The notes: generated from the letters alone by a model not told the origin. DNA of 64,000 nt from an uncultured Prevotellaceae bacterium (GCA_902775605.1 CACYNE010000012.1:1-64000); one strand, 5' to 3'; shown: positions 1-7,322, counted from the first letter of the stretch. Program-made: numbers and translations.

Positions 1-28
1 ATTCTCGTTTATTCCTAAACTATCCTAA

Positions 29-98
29 TTCTCGGAGCAGCGAGAACCAACATGCTTGCATGATTGGTCGAGTCGTGACAAAAATCAACTTTTGTTAA
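29..98. other. Hairpin-rich segment present only in promoter copy 1
   Basis: About 67-70 bp absent from the second copy at 8233, bordered by TAA at 26-28 and again at 96-98. It holds three consecutive inverted repeats: 29-34 with 41-46 (TTCTCG/CGAGAA), 46-55 with 58-68 (ACCAACATGC against GCATGATTGGT, one bulged base), and 78-83 with 90-95 (ACAAAA/TTTTGT). It has no terminal inverted repeats, so it does not look like a classic MITE. It may be an insertion with a 3-bp target duplication, or copy 2 may have lost it by recombination between the TAA triplets. Confidence 0.5.
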
Positions 99-136
99 AT
101 ATGGCTGCCAATATACAAAAAAAAGGGATTTATGAG

Positions 137-144
137 TACCTTTG
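137..144 (+). promoter_or_regulatory. -7 box (TACCTTTG) for the accessory operon
   Basis: TACCTTTG matches the Bacteroidetes -7 consensus TAnnTTTG and lies 29 bp before the ATG of the NifX-like gene. It is conserved in the second copy of this region at 8273-8280. No other strong -7 box is visible in the sense direction until 5158, so it probably drives the first eight genes. Confidence 0.7.
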
Positions 145-173
145 CCCTTTGAATTAATTGTATTTGTGAAATA

Positions 174-575
174 ATGATGAAGTTAATAGCAATTCCAACA
201 CGTGATGGCATGATTGATGACCACTTCGGTCACTGTGCCTATTATACCGTAGTAACACTCGACGAACTGAACCAAGTTGTAAAACAAGAGCGTCTGGATT
301 CTCCAGAAGGATGTGGATGCAAGTCGAACATTGCGTCTGTGATGCAGGAGATGGGCATCACCCTCATGTTGGCTGGCAACATGGGCATGGGAGCCTACAA
401 CAAGCTTTCGGCTCACGGCATCGCAGTTATCAGAGGATGCCAAGGCAAGGTGGATGATATACTGAAGGCTTATCTTAATGGTGAGCTGAAAGATTCGCTT
501 GAGTCCTGCGATCATCACGACTGTGACCACCATCAAGAGAAACCTGTGTATTTCGTTCCGTCGTTCAGCAAGTAA
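174..575 (+). CDS. NifX/NifB-type dinitrogenase cofactor-domain protein
   Basis: A 133-residue protein of the dinitrogenase iron-molybdenum cofactor biosynthesis family (NifX/NifY/VnfX/NafY fold). These small proteins carry or shuttle metal clusters; in non-fixing anaerobes the role is generally unknown. The N-terminus has the family pattern IAIPTRDGMIDDHFGHC, an EGCGC cysteine pair follows near residue 47, and the GVIRGCQG-like segment near residue 90 fits the fold. The C-terminus is rich in His and Cys (CDHHDCDHH near 112-120), which suggests metal binding. The start could be 174 or the adjacent ATG at 177. It is the first gene after the promoter at 137 and ends 2 bp before the HAD gene. 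No nif gene is nearby, so this is not evidence for nitrogen fixation. Confidence 0.85.
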   Translation: MMKLIAIPTRDGMIDDHFGHCAYYTVVTLDELNQVVKQERLDSPEGCGCKSNIASVMQEMGITLMLAGNMGMGAYNKLSAHGIAVIRGCQGKVDDILKAYLNGELKDSLESCDHHDCDHHQEKPVYFVPSFSK

Positions 576-577
576 AG

Positions 578-1237
578 ATGAGCAAAGGACTGATAATTTT
601 TGACTTTGACGGTACGCTGGGCGATACCAGACGGAATATCGTCACGACCATGCAGATGACCATAGCAGAGCTGCACTTACCTAACCGAAGCGAAGAAGAA
701 TGTGCAGCCACTATCGGACTGCCTCTGGCAGGGTGTTTCAAAACGCTATTTCCTGACATACAGGATGAGCTTATCCCCCGATGTGCTGAAACATACAGAA
801 GATTCTTCCATGAGAATCTGAAGACCATCCACCCAGAGGCATTCCCTGCTGTTGTAGAAACATTGTCTATCCTGCATCAGAAGGGTTTTGTACTCACTAT
901 TGCATCGTCACGTTCACGCAATTCTCTCATGGAGTTGACGCAAAATATGGGCATTGCCGATTACATCTCCTATATACTTGGTGCTGACGATGTAAAAGAG
1001 GCCAAGCCAAAGCCGGAGCCAGTACTAAAGACCCTTTTTGAAATGCATTATGATGCCAGCGAAGCCATCGTAGTGGGCGACATGGCTGTAGACATCCAGA
1101 TGGGAGCAAATGCAGGAACCAAGACTTGTGGTGTGACATGGGGGAATGGTACAAGAGATGAACTTGTACAAGCAGGAGCCACCTTCATCATTGACAGAAT
1201 GGAAGATCTTATTGAAATAATGAATAAAGGAATATGA
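578..1237 (+). CDS. HAD-superfamily phosphatase, phosphoglycolate phosphatase-like
   Basis: A 219-residue cytosolic HAD hydrolase. The catalytic DxD motif is FDFDGT (Asp9 nucleophile, Asp11 acid/base). A helical cap follows, then a motif-II serine in the IASS segment near residue 108, the motif-III lysine in the AKPKPEP segment near 147, and the acidic motif GDMAVDI near 168. This order matches the phosphoglycolate phosphatase/beta-phosphoglucomutase subgroup, which dephosphorylates small phosphorylated metabolites; the substrate cannot be read from the sequence. It begins 2 bp after the NifX-like gene. Its TGA overlaps the thioesterase ATG (ATGA at 1234-1237), so translation of the two is probably coupled. 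Confidence 0.88.
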   Translation: MSKGLIIFDFDGTLGDTRRNIVTTMQMTIAELHLPNRSEEECAATIGLPLAGCFKTLFPDIQDELIPRCAETYRRFFHENLKTIHPEAFPAVVETLSILHQKGFVLTIASSRSRNSLMELTQNMGIADYISYILGADDVKEAKPKPEPVLKTLFEMHYDASEAIVVGDMAVDIQMGANAGTKTCGVTWGNGTRDELVQAGATFIIDRMEDLIEIMNKGI

Positions 1238-1707
1238 AGAAGATAATAAACCCTTGGCGCAACCATCCTGAGTATAACTGCTTCGGCTGTTGTCCTGACA
1301 ATCCTATCGGACTTCATTTAGAGTTCTATGAGGATGGCGACTATATTGTCAGTAAATGGAATCCACAGCATAATTATCAGGGATGGGTAAACACCATGCA
1401 CGGTGGCATACTGAGTACACTGATTGATGAAGTGTGCGGATGGGTTGTCACTCGCAAGTTGCAGACCAGCGGCTATACCGTCCAGCTGAACGTGAAGTTC
1501 AAGAAGGCTATCCCAACTACAGAGCCAGAGCTGACCATTCGGGCCAAGGTCTCGAAACAAGTTCGCAATCTGGTATATATCAATGCAGAAATCACAAACT
1601 CAAAGGGCGAACTCTGTAATGAGGGCGAGGCCATCTACTTCCTGATGAATCAGGAGAAGGCCAAGGAAATGGGATTCTTACACTGTGAAGTCGAAGATGA
1701 ATCGTAA
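1234..1707 (+). CDS. PaaI-family hotdog thioesterase
   Basis: A 157-residue single-domain hotdog protein, probably hydrolysing an acyl-CoA. The early CFGCCPDNPIGL segment and the helix HGGILSTLIDEVCGW (residues about 56-70) are typical of the PaaI/YigI group, in which the HGG region contacts the thioester. The C-terminal half gives the expected beta-sheet with an NEGEAIYF strand. The ATG overlaps the HAD stop by 4 bp, and the methyltransferase start lies inside its last codons. The acyl group is unknown. A menaquinone-type hotdog thioesterase at 52269 in this window is a separate gene. Confidence 0.85.
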   Translation: MKKIINPWRNHPEYNCFGCCPDNPIGLHLEFYEDGDYIVSKWNPQHNYQGWVNTMHGGILSTLIDEVCGWVVTRKLQTSGYTVQLNVKFKKAIPTTEPELTIRAKVSKQVRNLVYINAEITNSKGELCNEGEAIYFLMNQEKAKEMGFLHCEVEDES

Positions 1708-2407
1708 GAAGGATCCAATGGGCAGAGCCATTGCCGAATATTGGAAAACAAAGAAGGCAGATAGGCTTAGAGTGTTCTCCCCGATGTTTGAGGAGGACGA
1801 GATTCCCCTGACTACACTATTCCGCAGCTATGAAGATATGCCCGAGATAGAACGTAAGGCACTTGACATAGCTAAAGGAAGGATACTTGATGTTGGAGCT
1901 GCTTCTGGCTGCCATTCTTTGGTTCTCCAAGAACGAGGTTTTGATGTGACCGCCATAGACATTTCCCCTCTTTCCGTAGAGACAATGAAGAAACGTGGTA
2001 CCAAGAAGGTTCTTGAACAGGACTTCTTCACTCTGGAGGGGCAATATGATTCCATTCTAATGCTGATGAATGGTATAGGTATCGTGGGAACCTTGGAACG
2101 TATGCCAGAGTTTTTCAGGCAGCTCGACAAGATTTTGGTTTCTGGAGGTCAAGTCCTGTGCGATTCATCGGATATCAGCTACGTGTTCGAGAATGAGGAA
2201 GGTATGATAGATATTCCAAACGAAATGGACTATTACGGTGAACATAGCTTCCGAATGCAATACAAGGACACCATCGGAGAACCCTTTGACTGGCTCTATA
2301 TCGACGCAGACACCCTGAAAGAGAAAGCAGGGAGATATGGATATGCTGTCGAGGTGGTGGTCGAAGGTGAGCACTATGATTATTTAGCAAGAATAACAAA
2401 AAGATAA
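1697..2407 (+). CDS. Class I SAM-dependent methyltransferase
   Basis: About 236 residues with a Rossmann-like methyltransferase core. Motif I is ILDVGAASGCHSL, followed by the acidic end of strand 2 in VTAIDIS, which should bind the ribose hydroxyls of SAM. The DSILMLMNGIG segment corresponds to motif IV. The region after residue 150 probably forms the substrate lid. I prefer the ATG at 1697; a GTG at 1685 in the same frame is possible. Both lie inside the end of the thioesterase gene, which favours translational coupling. The substrate is unknown, and the mixed function of the neighbours gives no help. Confidence 0.85.
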   Translation: MNRKKDPMGRAIAEYWKTKKADRLRVFSPMFEEDEIPLTTLFRSYEDMPEIERKALDIAKGRILDVGAASGCHSLVLQERGFDVTAIDISPLSVETMKKRGTKKVLEQDFFTLEGQYDSILMLMNGIGIVGTLERMPEFFRQLDKILVSGGQVLCDSSDISYVFENEEGMIDIPNEMDYYGEHSFRMQYKDTIGEPFDWLYIDADTLKEKAGRYGYAVEVVVEGEHYDYLARITKR

Positions 2408-2414
2408 CAGAATT

Positions 2415-2978
2415 ATGAAAAGTTTCAAATCAACAGCTTGGCTATTGCCACAACCGGTACTGATAATCGGCACATACGATAAGAACGGCAAGCCCAATGC
2501 AATGAATGCTGCATGGGGCGGTCAGTGGGATATGCATGAAATCATCATTTCGCTCGGTTCTCACCAGACAACTGACAATCTTGCTGAGAATCCAGAGTTC
2601 ACAGTCGCTTTTGCAACTACAAAAACAATGGTAGCCTCTGACTATGTGGGCATCGTGAGTGGCAGAAATACGCCTGACAAGATGGAAAAAACGGGCTGGA
2701 CTATTGAGAAGGCTCCTAATGTGAATGCTCCTATGTTCAAGGAGTTCCCCATGACACTTGAATGCCGGGTGAAGCAAAAGATTGATGAGAGTGAGACAGG
2801 TTATTACCTCGTAGCAGAGATCGTCAACATCCTCTGTGACGAGAAGTTCCTGGCCGAAGATGGAAAACCTAATGTAGAGAAAATGGAACTGATTACCTTT
2901 GACCCTGTTCATCACACCTATATCCAATTGGGTAAGACAGTTGGCAATGCGTTCTCAGACGGGAAACAATTTAAGTAA
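2415..2978 (+). CDS. Flavin reductase-like FMN-binding protein
   Basis: A 187-residue split-barrel flavoprotein of the flavin reductase-like family. The N-terminal PQPVLIIGTYDKNGKPNAMNAAW segment (read in two parts, residues about 11-33) and the WGGQWD and SGRNTPDKM regions match the small FMN-binding proteins of anaerobic Bacteroidales. It should bind FMN and take part in electron transfer or flavin reduction in the cytosol. It starts 7 bp after the methyltransferase and ends 4 bp before the GlsB-like gene. Flavin-linked proteins recur in this block (PPOX, flavodoxin-like, nitroreductase). Confidence 0.88.
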   Translation: MKSFKSTAWLLPQPVLIIGTYDKNGKPNAMNAAWGGQWDMHEIIISLGSHQTTDNLAENPEFTVAFATTKTMVASDYVGIVSGRNTPDKMEKTGWTIEKAPNVNAPMFKEFPMTLECRVKQKIDESETGYYLVAEIVNILCDEKFLAEDGKPNVEKMELITFDPVHHTYIQLGKTVGNAFSDGKQFK

Positions 2979-2982
2979 GGAC

Positions 2983-3246
2983 ATGTTTGAACATATTGCA
3001 GATTTCACGGCTTGGCCGATACTGACAGGCATTCTTATAGGCTACGTTGCCAACCGCATTATGAGCGGTGAGGGCAAAGGATGCTGCATGAATCTTATCA
3101 TTGGCATCATAGGCAGCTATGCCGGTACATTCATTAGTCACCTGCTGAACATAGAGTTGCTTGGAAAAGGTTATCTTACCAACTTCGTATTCTGTGTTGT
3201 TGGTGCAGTTACTGTGTTGTGGCTCTGGAAGAAACTATTCGATTGA
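2983..3246 (+). CDS. GlsB/YeaQ/YmgE-family small membrane protein
   Basis: An 87-residue protein with three predicted membrane segments (about 10-25, 34-54 and 65-83). The glycine-rich pattern ILIGYVANRIM and GCCMNLIIGIIGSYAG is that of the transglycosylase-associated (GlsB/YeaQ/YmgE) family, linked to stress responses in other bacteria but without known enzymatic activity. I chose the ATG at 2983; an upstream in-frame start would overlap the flavin reductase gene extensively. It ends 2 bp before the PPOX gene. Confidence 0.85.
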   Translation: MFEHIADFTAWPILTGILIGYVANRIMSGEGKGCCMNLIIGIIGSYAGTFISHLLNIELLGKGYLTNFVFCVVGAVTVLWLWKKLFD

Positions 3247-3248
3247 TT

Positions 3249-3899
3249 ATGAGAAAAGCAAGTAGAGCAATGGATGCAGCCTTCGCATTGAAGGTATTGG
3301 ATAAGGCGCCGTATGTCACCGTCAGTTTCACACGACCAAATGGTACACCTTATGGTGTACCCCTGTCGTTAGCTCGCACAGACGATAAGACGTTCTATTT
3401 CCATTGTGCCTTGGAGGGTGACAAACTGGACTGCATAGCCGCCAATCCGACAGTGGCCTTGTCGGCTGTAACCAAGTGCGCTCCGACAGTTGGCCCCAAG
3501 GATGGCAGTTTCACGCTCCAGTACAAGTCGGCAATGGCTGTTGGCAAGGCTGAGATGGTGACAGATAGAAACGAAAAGATTGAGGCACTAAGGGCCATCT
3601 GCCAGCGATTCTTACCCGACCACATGGATGCTTTGCCCTACGGGCGAGCCTGTTCACGCTCGGAAGAGCCGATGCAAGCATCGCTCTCTTCTCACTCAAT
3701 CACAGCCTTTGACGATGCTATTGCTCGCAGTCTTGAACGTACAGCCGTAGTGAAGATCATCCTGACAGAGCCTCCTACGGGAAAGCGGAAACAGTATAAC
3801 AAGGAAGGTGAAGAAATGACGAACGAGCAATTAAATCACGAAAAGATTTTTGATAGAGCGTTTTGCAGATTACATAGTTCAACTTGTCAGGCTCTCTGA
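3249..3899 (+). CDS. PPOX-family flavoprotein running into a frameshifted GNAT
   Basis: A pyridoxamine 5'-phosphate oxidase-fold protein. Residues 1 to about 190 cover the FMN-binding split barrel: PYVTVSF near 20, a GTPYGVPLS strand, FYFHCALEGDKLD and the family's usual ending GKRKQYNKEGEEM. Such proteins bind FMN or F420-like cofactors; in the oxidase group they act on B6 vitamers, but most short homologues are uncharacterised. The frame has no stop after the natural end and runs on through MTNEQLNHEK into an out-of-frame tail ending at 3899. That continuation is the expected N-terminus of the GNAT gene, one base out of frame (see 3850). The start is ATG 3249, 2 bp after the GlsB stop. Confidence 0.8.
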   Translation: MRKASRAMDAAFALKVLDKAPYVTVSFTRPNGTPYGVPLSLARTDDKTFYFHCALEGDKLDCIAANPTVALSAVTKCAPTVGPKDGSFTLQYKSAMAVGKAEMVTDRNEKIEALRAICQRFLPDHMDALPYGRACSRSEEPMQASLSSHSITAFDDAIARSLERTAVVKIILTEPPTGKRKQYNKEGEEMTNEQLNHEKIFDRAFCRLHSSTCQAL

Positions 3900-4404
3900 G
3901 GAGCATACCATCGCTTTCAAGGAAGAGATGCAAGAGGCCTTCGAGCACGGTTTCAAATCTCATTGTCATGAAAATGTGGATGCCGACAACAATTCAAACC
4001 AGTGGAAGGTTTTACCTGATAAGGACTTCTATCAGTCATTAAAGGCAGAAGGTGCCGAAGCCTACGAGGCCGTCAGCGAGGATGGCCAGCGTATAGGCGG
4101 TACCATCATTACCGCTAATGGCACTGTGGGAGAGCTAGCATTCCTCTATGTAAAGGTGGGTGTTCAGAGCAAGGGCATTGGCCAGTCCATCTGGAAAGCC
4201 ATAGAGGCTATGCATCCAGAGATTGAAGTGTGGGAAACCTGCACCCCGTATTTCGACCGCCGGAATATCCATTTTTATATCAACCGCTGCGGATTCCATG
4301 CCGTTGAGTTCTTCAATGAGCATCATCCAGACCCCAATATACCTGAGCAATTCGACCAGGAGGACGGTCTTTTTAAGTTTGAGAAGAGACTTAGTCCTTT
4401 ATAA
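3850..4404 (+). CDS. GNAT-family N-acetyltransferase, 5' end in another frame
   Basis: A GNAT acetyltransferase that transfers acetyl from acetyl-CoA to an amine. The core is visible as GELAFLYVKVGVQSKGIG, with the pyrophosphate-binding loop near residues 102-109, followed by FYINRCGFHAVEFFNEHH near 146-163. This frame has no good start: its first codon is TTG at 3850. A natural start is ATG 3816, behind the purine-rich AAGGAAGGTGAAGAA, but that ATG is in the PPOX frame. Removing one T from the T5 run at 3847-3851 would join the two frames and give EKILIERFADY. The choices are a sequencing or assembly indel, a real frameshift, or slippage on the T run. Confidence 0.75.
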   Translation: MIERFADYIVQLVRLSEEHTIAFKEEMQEAFEHGFKSHCHENVDADNNSNQWKVLPDKDFYQSLKAEGAEAYEAVSEDGQRIGGTIITANGTVGELAFLYVKVGVQSKGIGQSIWKAIEAMHPEIEVWETCTPYFDRRNIHFYINRCGFHAVEFFNEHHPDPNIPEQFDQEDGLFKFEKRLSPL

Positions 4405-4460
4405 CCATAACAAATATCAAACAGATGGAATTAGAAATTAGGAACTAAAACAATATAACA

Positions 4461-5102
4461 ATGAAGAAAATAATGATTATCGATGGAGGCCCGCGAAAGA
4501 ATTTCAACACGGCCTCGATGCTGCAGAAATTCGCTGAGGGCGCAATGTCTGTTGGCAATGAGATTGAAGTAAAAACGGTGCGTTTGTATAACCTTGACTA
4601 CAAGGGCTGCATGTCTTGTATGGCTTGCAAGATAAAAGGCAAGGCTTCGAACGTCTGCAAGTTCAAGGATGCGCTGACTCCCATTTTGGAAGAGATAGCC
4701 CAAGCCGATGGCCTGGTGTTGGGTTCACCGATATATTTCGGTCAGATCACAGGTCAGATGCAGGCCTTCCTCGAACGTTTGGCTTTCCCGTGGCTTTCGT
4801 ACAACGACTACAGTATGACGGCTCCCAAGAAGATGCCAGTGGTGCTGATGGAGACCATGAACGGACTGCCTGACAATAACAATAGTCAGGGATATGGCCC
4901 GATGGAATATTGCATAACCAATGCCCTCGGCGAGCCAGAACATATCAATGCCTACAACACCTATCAGGTGAAAAGCTACGACCGCTTCGAACTGGCCGGA
5001 TTCTCAGAAGAAGCTAAGCGTCAATGGCGTGACGAGCATTGGGAAGAAGACTTGCAGAAAGCCTACGATGCCGGCAAACGGATGGCGGAGAAGATGGCAT
5101 AA
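4461..5102 (+). CDS. Flavodoxin-fold NAD(P)H oxidoreductase with cysteine cluster
   Basis: A 213-residue flavodoxin-fold protein of the NADPH-dependent FMN reductase/iron-sulfur flavoprotein type. The start MKKIMIIDGGPRKNFNTAS supplies the FMN phosphate loop, and LGSPIYFGQITGQMQAFLER near 89-108 is the second flavin-contact segment. Cys50, Cys53 and Cys56 in CMSCMACK, with Cys66 further on, resemble the compact cysteine motif of iron-sulfur flavoproteins, so a 4Fe-4S cluster is likely. It would act as a cytosolic electron carrier or reductase. A 56-bp gap separates it from the GNAT gene, and a strong hairpin terminator follows at 5124. Confidence 0.87.
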   Translation: MKKIMIIDGGPRKNFNTASMLQKFAEGAMSVGNEIEVKTVRLYNLDYKGCMSCMACKIKGKASNVCKFKDALTPILEEIAQADGLVLGSPIYFGQITGQMQAFLERLAFPWLSYNDYSMTAPKKMPVVLMETMNGLPDNNNSQGYGPMEYCITNALGEPEHINAYNTYQVKSYDRFELAGFSEEAKRQWRDEHWEEDLQKAYDAGKRMAEKMA

Positions 5103-5123
5103 ACAGAATAATCCTTAAAAACT

Positions 5124-5155
5124 TCCTCCATATCAAAGCGATATGGAGGATTTTT
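5124..5155 (+). terminator. Intrinsic terminator after the flavodoxin-like gene
   Basis: Perfect 11-bp stem, TCCTCCATATC (5124-5134) with GATATGGAGGA (5140-5150), 5-nt loop, then five T (5151-5155). It ends the first transcript of the accessory block and abuts the next -7 box. Confidence 0.9.
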
Positions 5156-5157
5156 CG

Positions 5158-5165
5158 TACCTTTG
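5158..5165 (+). promoter_or_regulatory. -7 box (TACCTTTG) for the metal permease gene
   Basis: TACCTTTG lies 2 bp after the T run of the terminator at 5124-5155 and 9 bp before the ATG at 5175, so the transcript should have a leader of only a few bases. Confidence 0.75.
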
Positions 5166-5174
5166 CCGTCGATT

Positions 5175-6404
5175 ATGGGTCTACAGAGTTTCTTCACATC
5201 GCTTTTGAACGTGGTTTGCGAGATGGCTCCCTACTTGCTGTTGGGATTCCTGATTGCAGGGGTACTGCATGTGTTTGTGCCGCAGAAGTTCTATGCCAAC
5301 TATCTGTCGCGCAAAAACAGGCTGTCGGTGTTATGGGCAGCATTGTTGGGCGTACCACTTCCGTTGTGTTCGTGCGGTGTGATTCCCACGGCTATCGGCC
5401 TGAAGAACGAGAAGGCATCGAAGGGAGCAATCGCCTCGTTTCTCATTGCCACCCCGCAGACGGGCATCGACTCCATCCTGGCCACATTCTCACTGATGGG
5501 ACTGGGCTTTGCCATCATCCGCCCCGTGGCGGCACTCATTACGGGTGTCTGCGGCGGAATGCTGGTAAACCGGCTGGTTCGTGAGGATGACACGGTGGAA
5601 GAATCCGATGCCTCATGTCAAGTGGAACATGGTAACAGGTTGTGGCGAGTCGTGAAGTATGCCTACTATGACATGATTCGCGACATCGGCCTGCGACTGC
5701 TCATCGGACTGGTCGTGGCGGCATTGATTCAGGTTGCGGTGCCCGACGAGTTCTTCCTTTCCTTCGGCAGTCAGCCGTTGCTGCAGATGCTGGTCATCTT
5801 GGCCATTGCCGTACCGATGTACATCTGTTCTACGGGTAGCATCCCCGTGGCTGCAGCCTTGATGATGAAGGGACTCACGCCAGGAGCGGCACTGGTGATG
5901 CTGATGGCTGGGCCTGCAGTCAACCTGGCCTCCATCCTCGTGGTTCATAAATCTATGGGACGCCGTTTCACCTCCATCTATCTGATGACCATCGTGGGCT
6001 TTGCCGTCTTCTTCGGTCTGCTACTGAATGCCACTGGTCTGGATTTCTCCGTCGCTAGTCATGGTGCATGCTGTATGAGTGCATCCGCTCTGCCTAGCCC
6101 GTTTAAACTCGTTTGCGCCACAGTATTAACCCTATTAATATTTTTTGCTCTTATGATGAAACTGTTTAGCAAGTTTACCACCAAGAAACCGTTAGACCCT
6201 GACGTTACAGTTTACAGGGTCGAGGACATGCATTGCAGCCATTGCGAGGCAGCCGTAGTCCGTGCCGTAGAGGATTTGCCAGGCGTAGAGAAGGCCAAGG
6301 CCAGTGCCTCTGCCAACACCCTCACCATCAAAGGCCCTGCAACGGAAGAAGCCATCCGTAAGGCTGTCGAAGGAATTGGCTATACGTTCAAGGGACGGAG
6401 TTGA
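5175..6404 (+). CDS. SO_0444-type Cu/Zn efflux permease with C-terminal HMA domain
   Basis: About 409 residues. The first 335 form an eight-helix or so membrane permease of the DUF318/ArsP-like family, with the motif VPLPLCSCGVIPTA near residues 57-70 and a second repeat containing MYICSTGSIPVAAAL. The last 70 residues are a soluble HMA domain with the metal-binding pair in MHCSHC. This pairing matches the SO_0444 family of putative Cu/Zn exporters, so inner-membrane metal export with the HMA domain delivering or sensing the ion is likely. A TTG at 5163 is in frame, but it sits within the -7 box, so ATG 5175 is the better start. Confidence 0.87.
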   Translation: MGLQSFFTSLLNVVCEMAPYLLLGFLIAGVLHVFVPQKFYANYLSRKNRLSVLWAALLGVPLPLCSCGVIPTAIGLKNEKASKGAIASFLIATPQTGIDSILATFSLMGLGFAIIRPVAALITGVCGGMLVNRLVREDDTVEESDASCQVEHGNRLWRVVKYAYYDMIRDIGLRLLIGLVVAALIQVAVPDEFFLSFGSQPLLQMLVILAIAVPMYICSTGSIPVAAALMMKGLTPGAALVMLMAGPAVNLASILVVHKSMGRRFTSIYLMTIVGFAVFFGLLLNATGLDFSVASHGACCMSASALPSPFKLVCATVLTLLIFFALMMKLFSKFTTKKPLDPDVTVYRVEDMHCSHCEAAVVRAVEDLPGVEKAKASASANTLTIKGPATEEAIRKAVEGIGYTFKGRS

Positions 6405-6470
6405 CCATTCTTCATTGCCACAGCTTGCTTCTGCTCGTTTTCAGCACTTGAAAGAAAGGTAAGTTTTTAG

Positions 6471-6788
6471 ATGGAACTGAAGGTCATAGACAAAGAATTC
6501 TCTGTTTGCAAGGTCTCGGACTTCTCAGAGATTGGCATACTTTCCAAGATTTCAACGTGTCTGGCAGAAAATGATATCGGCATCTTTGCCATATCCACCT
6601 TCAATACAAACTATGTTCTAACCAAGGAGAATGATTTCAGCAAAGCCATCGAGGCCCTGAAACTGCCCGATCATATCGCACCCCTCTGCGACATCATCAT
6701 CGGCTATCCCGCTGAGAATCCTACGCCAAAGGACAAGTGGAAGCCAGAGAACGTGTCATGTAATGAATTCGGAGGAAAAGCTGAATAA
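6471..6788 (+). CDS. Chimeric protein: shortened ACT domain plus nitroreductase tail
   Basis: A 105-residue protein that seems to be built from two genes. Residues 1-64 match the small Bacteroidales ACT-domain protein (start MELKVIDKEFSVCKV, core DFSEIGILSKIS and IGIFAISTFNTNYVLTKEN). The 50 or so residues that normally separate VCKV from DFS are missing in frame. From about residue 65 (LPDHIAPLCDIIIGYPAE, then PKDKWKPENV) the sequence is that of a nitroreductase C-terminus, which should pack against FMN. A complete nitroreductase follows 21 bp downstream. The start has a purine-rich GAAAGAAAGG upstream. It may be a decaying gene or a new fusion; function unknown. Confidence 0.75.
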   Translation: MELKVIDKEFSVCKVSDFSEIGILSKISTCLAENDIGIFAISTFNTNYVLTKENDFSKAIEALKLPDHIAPLCDIIIGYPAENPTPKDKWKPENVSCNEFGGKAE

Positions 6789-6809
6789 CAAATTTAAACC
6801 AACACGATT

Positions 6810-7322
6810 ATGGATTTCATTGAATTAGCAAAAAGCAGGTATTCCTGCAAGAGTTTTGACTCGCGTCAGATCAGTAAAAAACAACTTGACAGCATCCTGG
6901 AGGCAGGACGCTGGGCTCCGACGGCCAAGAACCTGCAGGAGCAGCACGTCTATGTGGTACAGTCGGCAGAAGGACTGGCTAAAGTTGATGCGCTCACACC
7001 ATGCCGATACGATGCGCCTACGATGCTCATCGTGGCCTTCGACAAGAACAACGTGTTTACTTATCCCGGCCAGAAGTACGATTCAGGCATTGAGGATGCC
7101 ACCATTGTGACCACTCACATGATGCTCTGTGCAAAGAGTGTGGGTGTGGACAGCTGCTGGGTGAACTTTTTCGACCCCGACAAGATGGCTGAAGCATTCC
7201 AGTTACCTGAGAATGAAGAGATTCTAACCTGTCTCGCCCTCGGCTATCCGGCAGAAGGCGCAGGGCCGCTGGCCAACCACAACAGCCGCAAGCCGATTGA
7301 GGAAACCGTAACATACTTATAG
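6810..7322 (+). CDS. Nitroreductase-family flavoprotein
   Basis: A complete 170-residue member of the FMN-dependent nitroreductase family, which reduces nitro groups, quinones or flavins with NAD(P)H as a cytosolic dimer. The N-terminal RYSCKSFDSRQISKKQLD (Arg and Ser contact FMN phosphate) and EAGRWAPTAKNLQ match the family, and GYPAEG near residue 147 is the usual C-terminal flavin loop. It belongs to the short subgroup of about 170 residues. It follows the ACT chimera, whose tail derives from a different, longer-tailed nitroreductase (PKDKWKPENV ending). The DUF1294 gene starts 20 bp later. Confidence 0.9.
   Translation: MDFIELAKSRYSCKSFDSRQISKKQLDSILEAGRWAPTAKNLQEQHVYVVQSAEGLAKVDALTPCRYDAPTMLIVAFDKNNVFTYPGQKYDSGIEDATIVTTHMMLCAKSVGVDSCWVNFFDPDKMAEAFQLPENEEILTCLALGYPAEGAGPLANHNSRKPIEETVTYL

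Larger units (their letters stand above)
1..173. repeat. Copy 1 of a duplicated divergent promoter region
   Basis: Bases 1-28 match 8206-8233 and bases 97-173 match 8232-8306, in the same orientation, with differences confined to scattered substitutions and small indels. In the second copy this DNA lies between the divergent FKBP and DUF4250 genes and ends exactly at the DUF4250 start codon; here it ends at the NifX-like start codon. The leftward half looks dead in this copy: the FKBP start (cat on the top strand in copy 2) is cct at 14-16, and the leftward -7 box CAAATATA reads CCAATATA at 108-115. The rightward -7 box is intact. Bases 29-95 are present only here. Whether more of an FKBP copy lies left of base 1 cannot be seen. 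Confidence 0.8.

Noticed and set aside
174-575. Evidence for nitrogen fixation
   Set aside because: Only the NifX/NifB small domain is present; it is widespread in non-fixing anaerobes and no nifH, nifD, nifK or radical-SAM nifB lies nearby.
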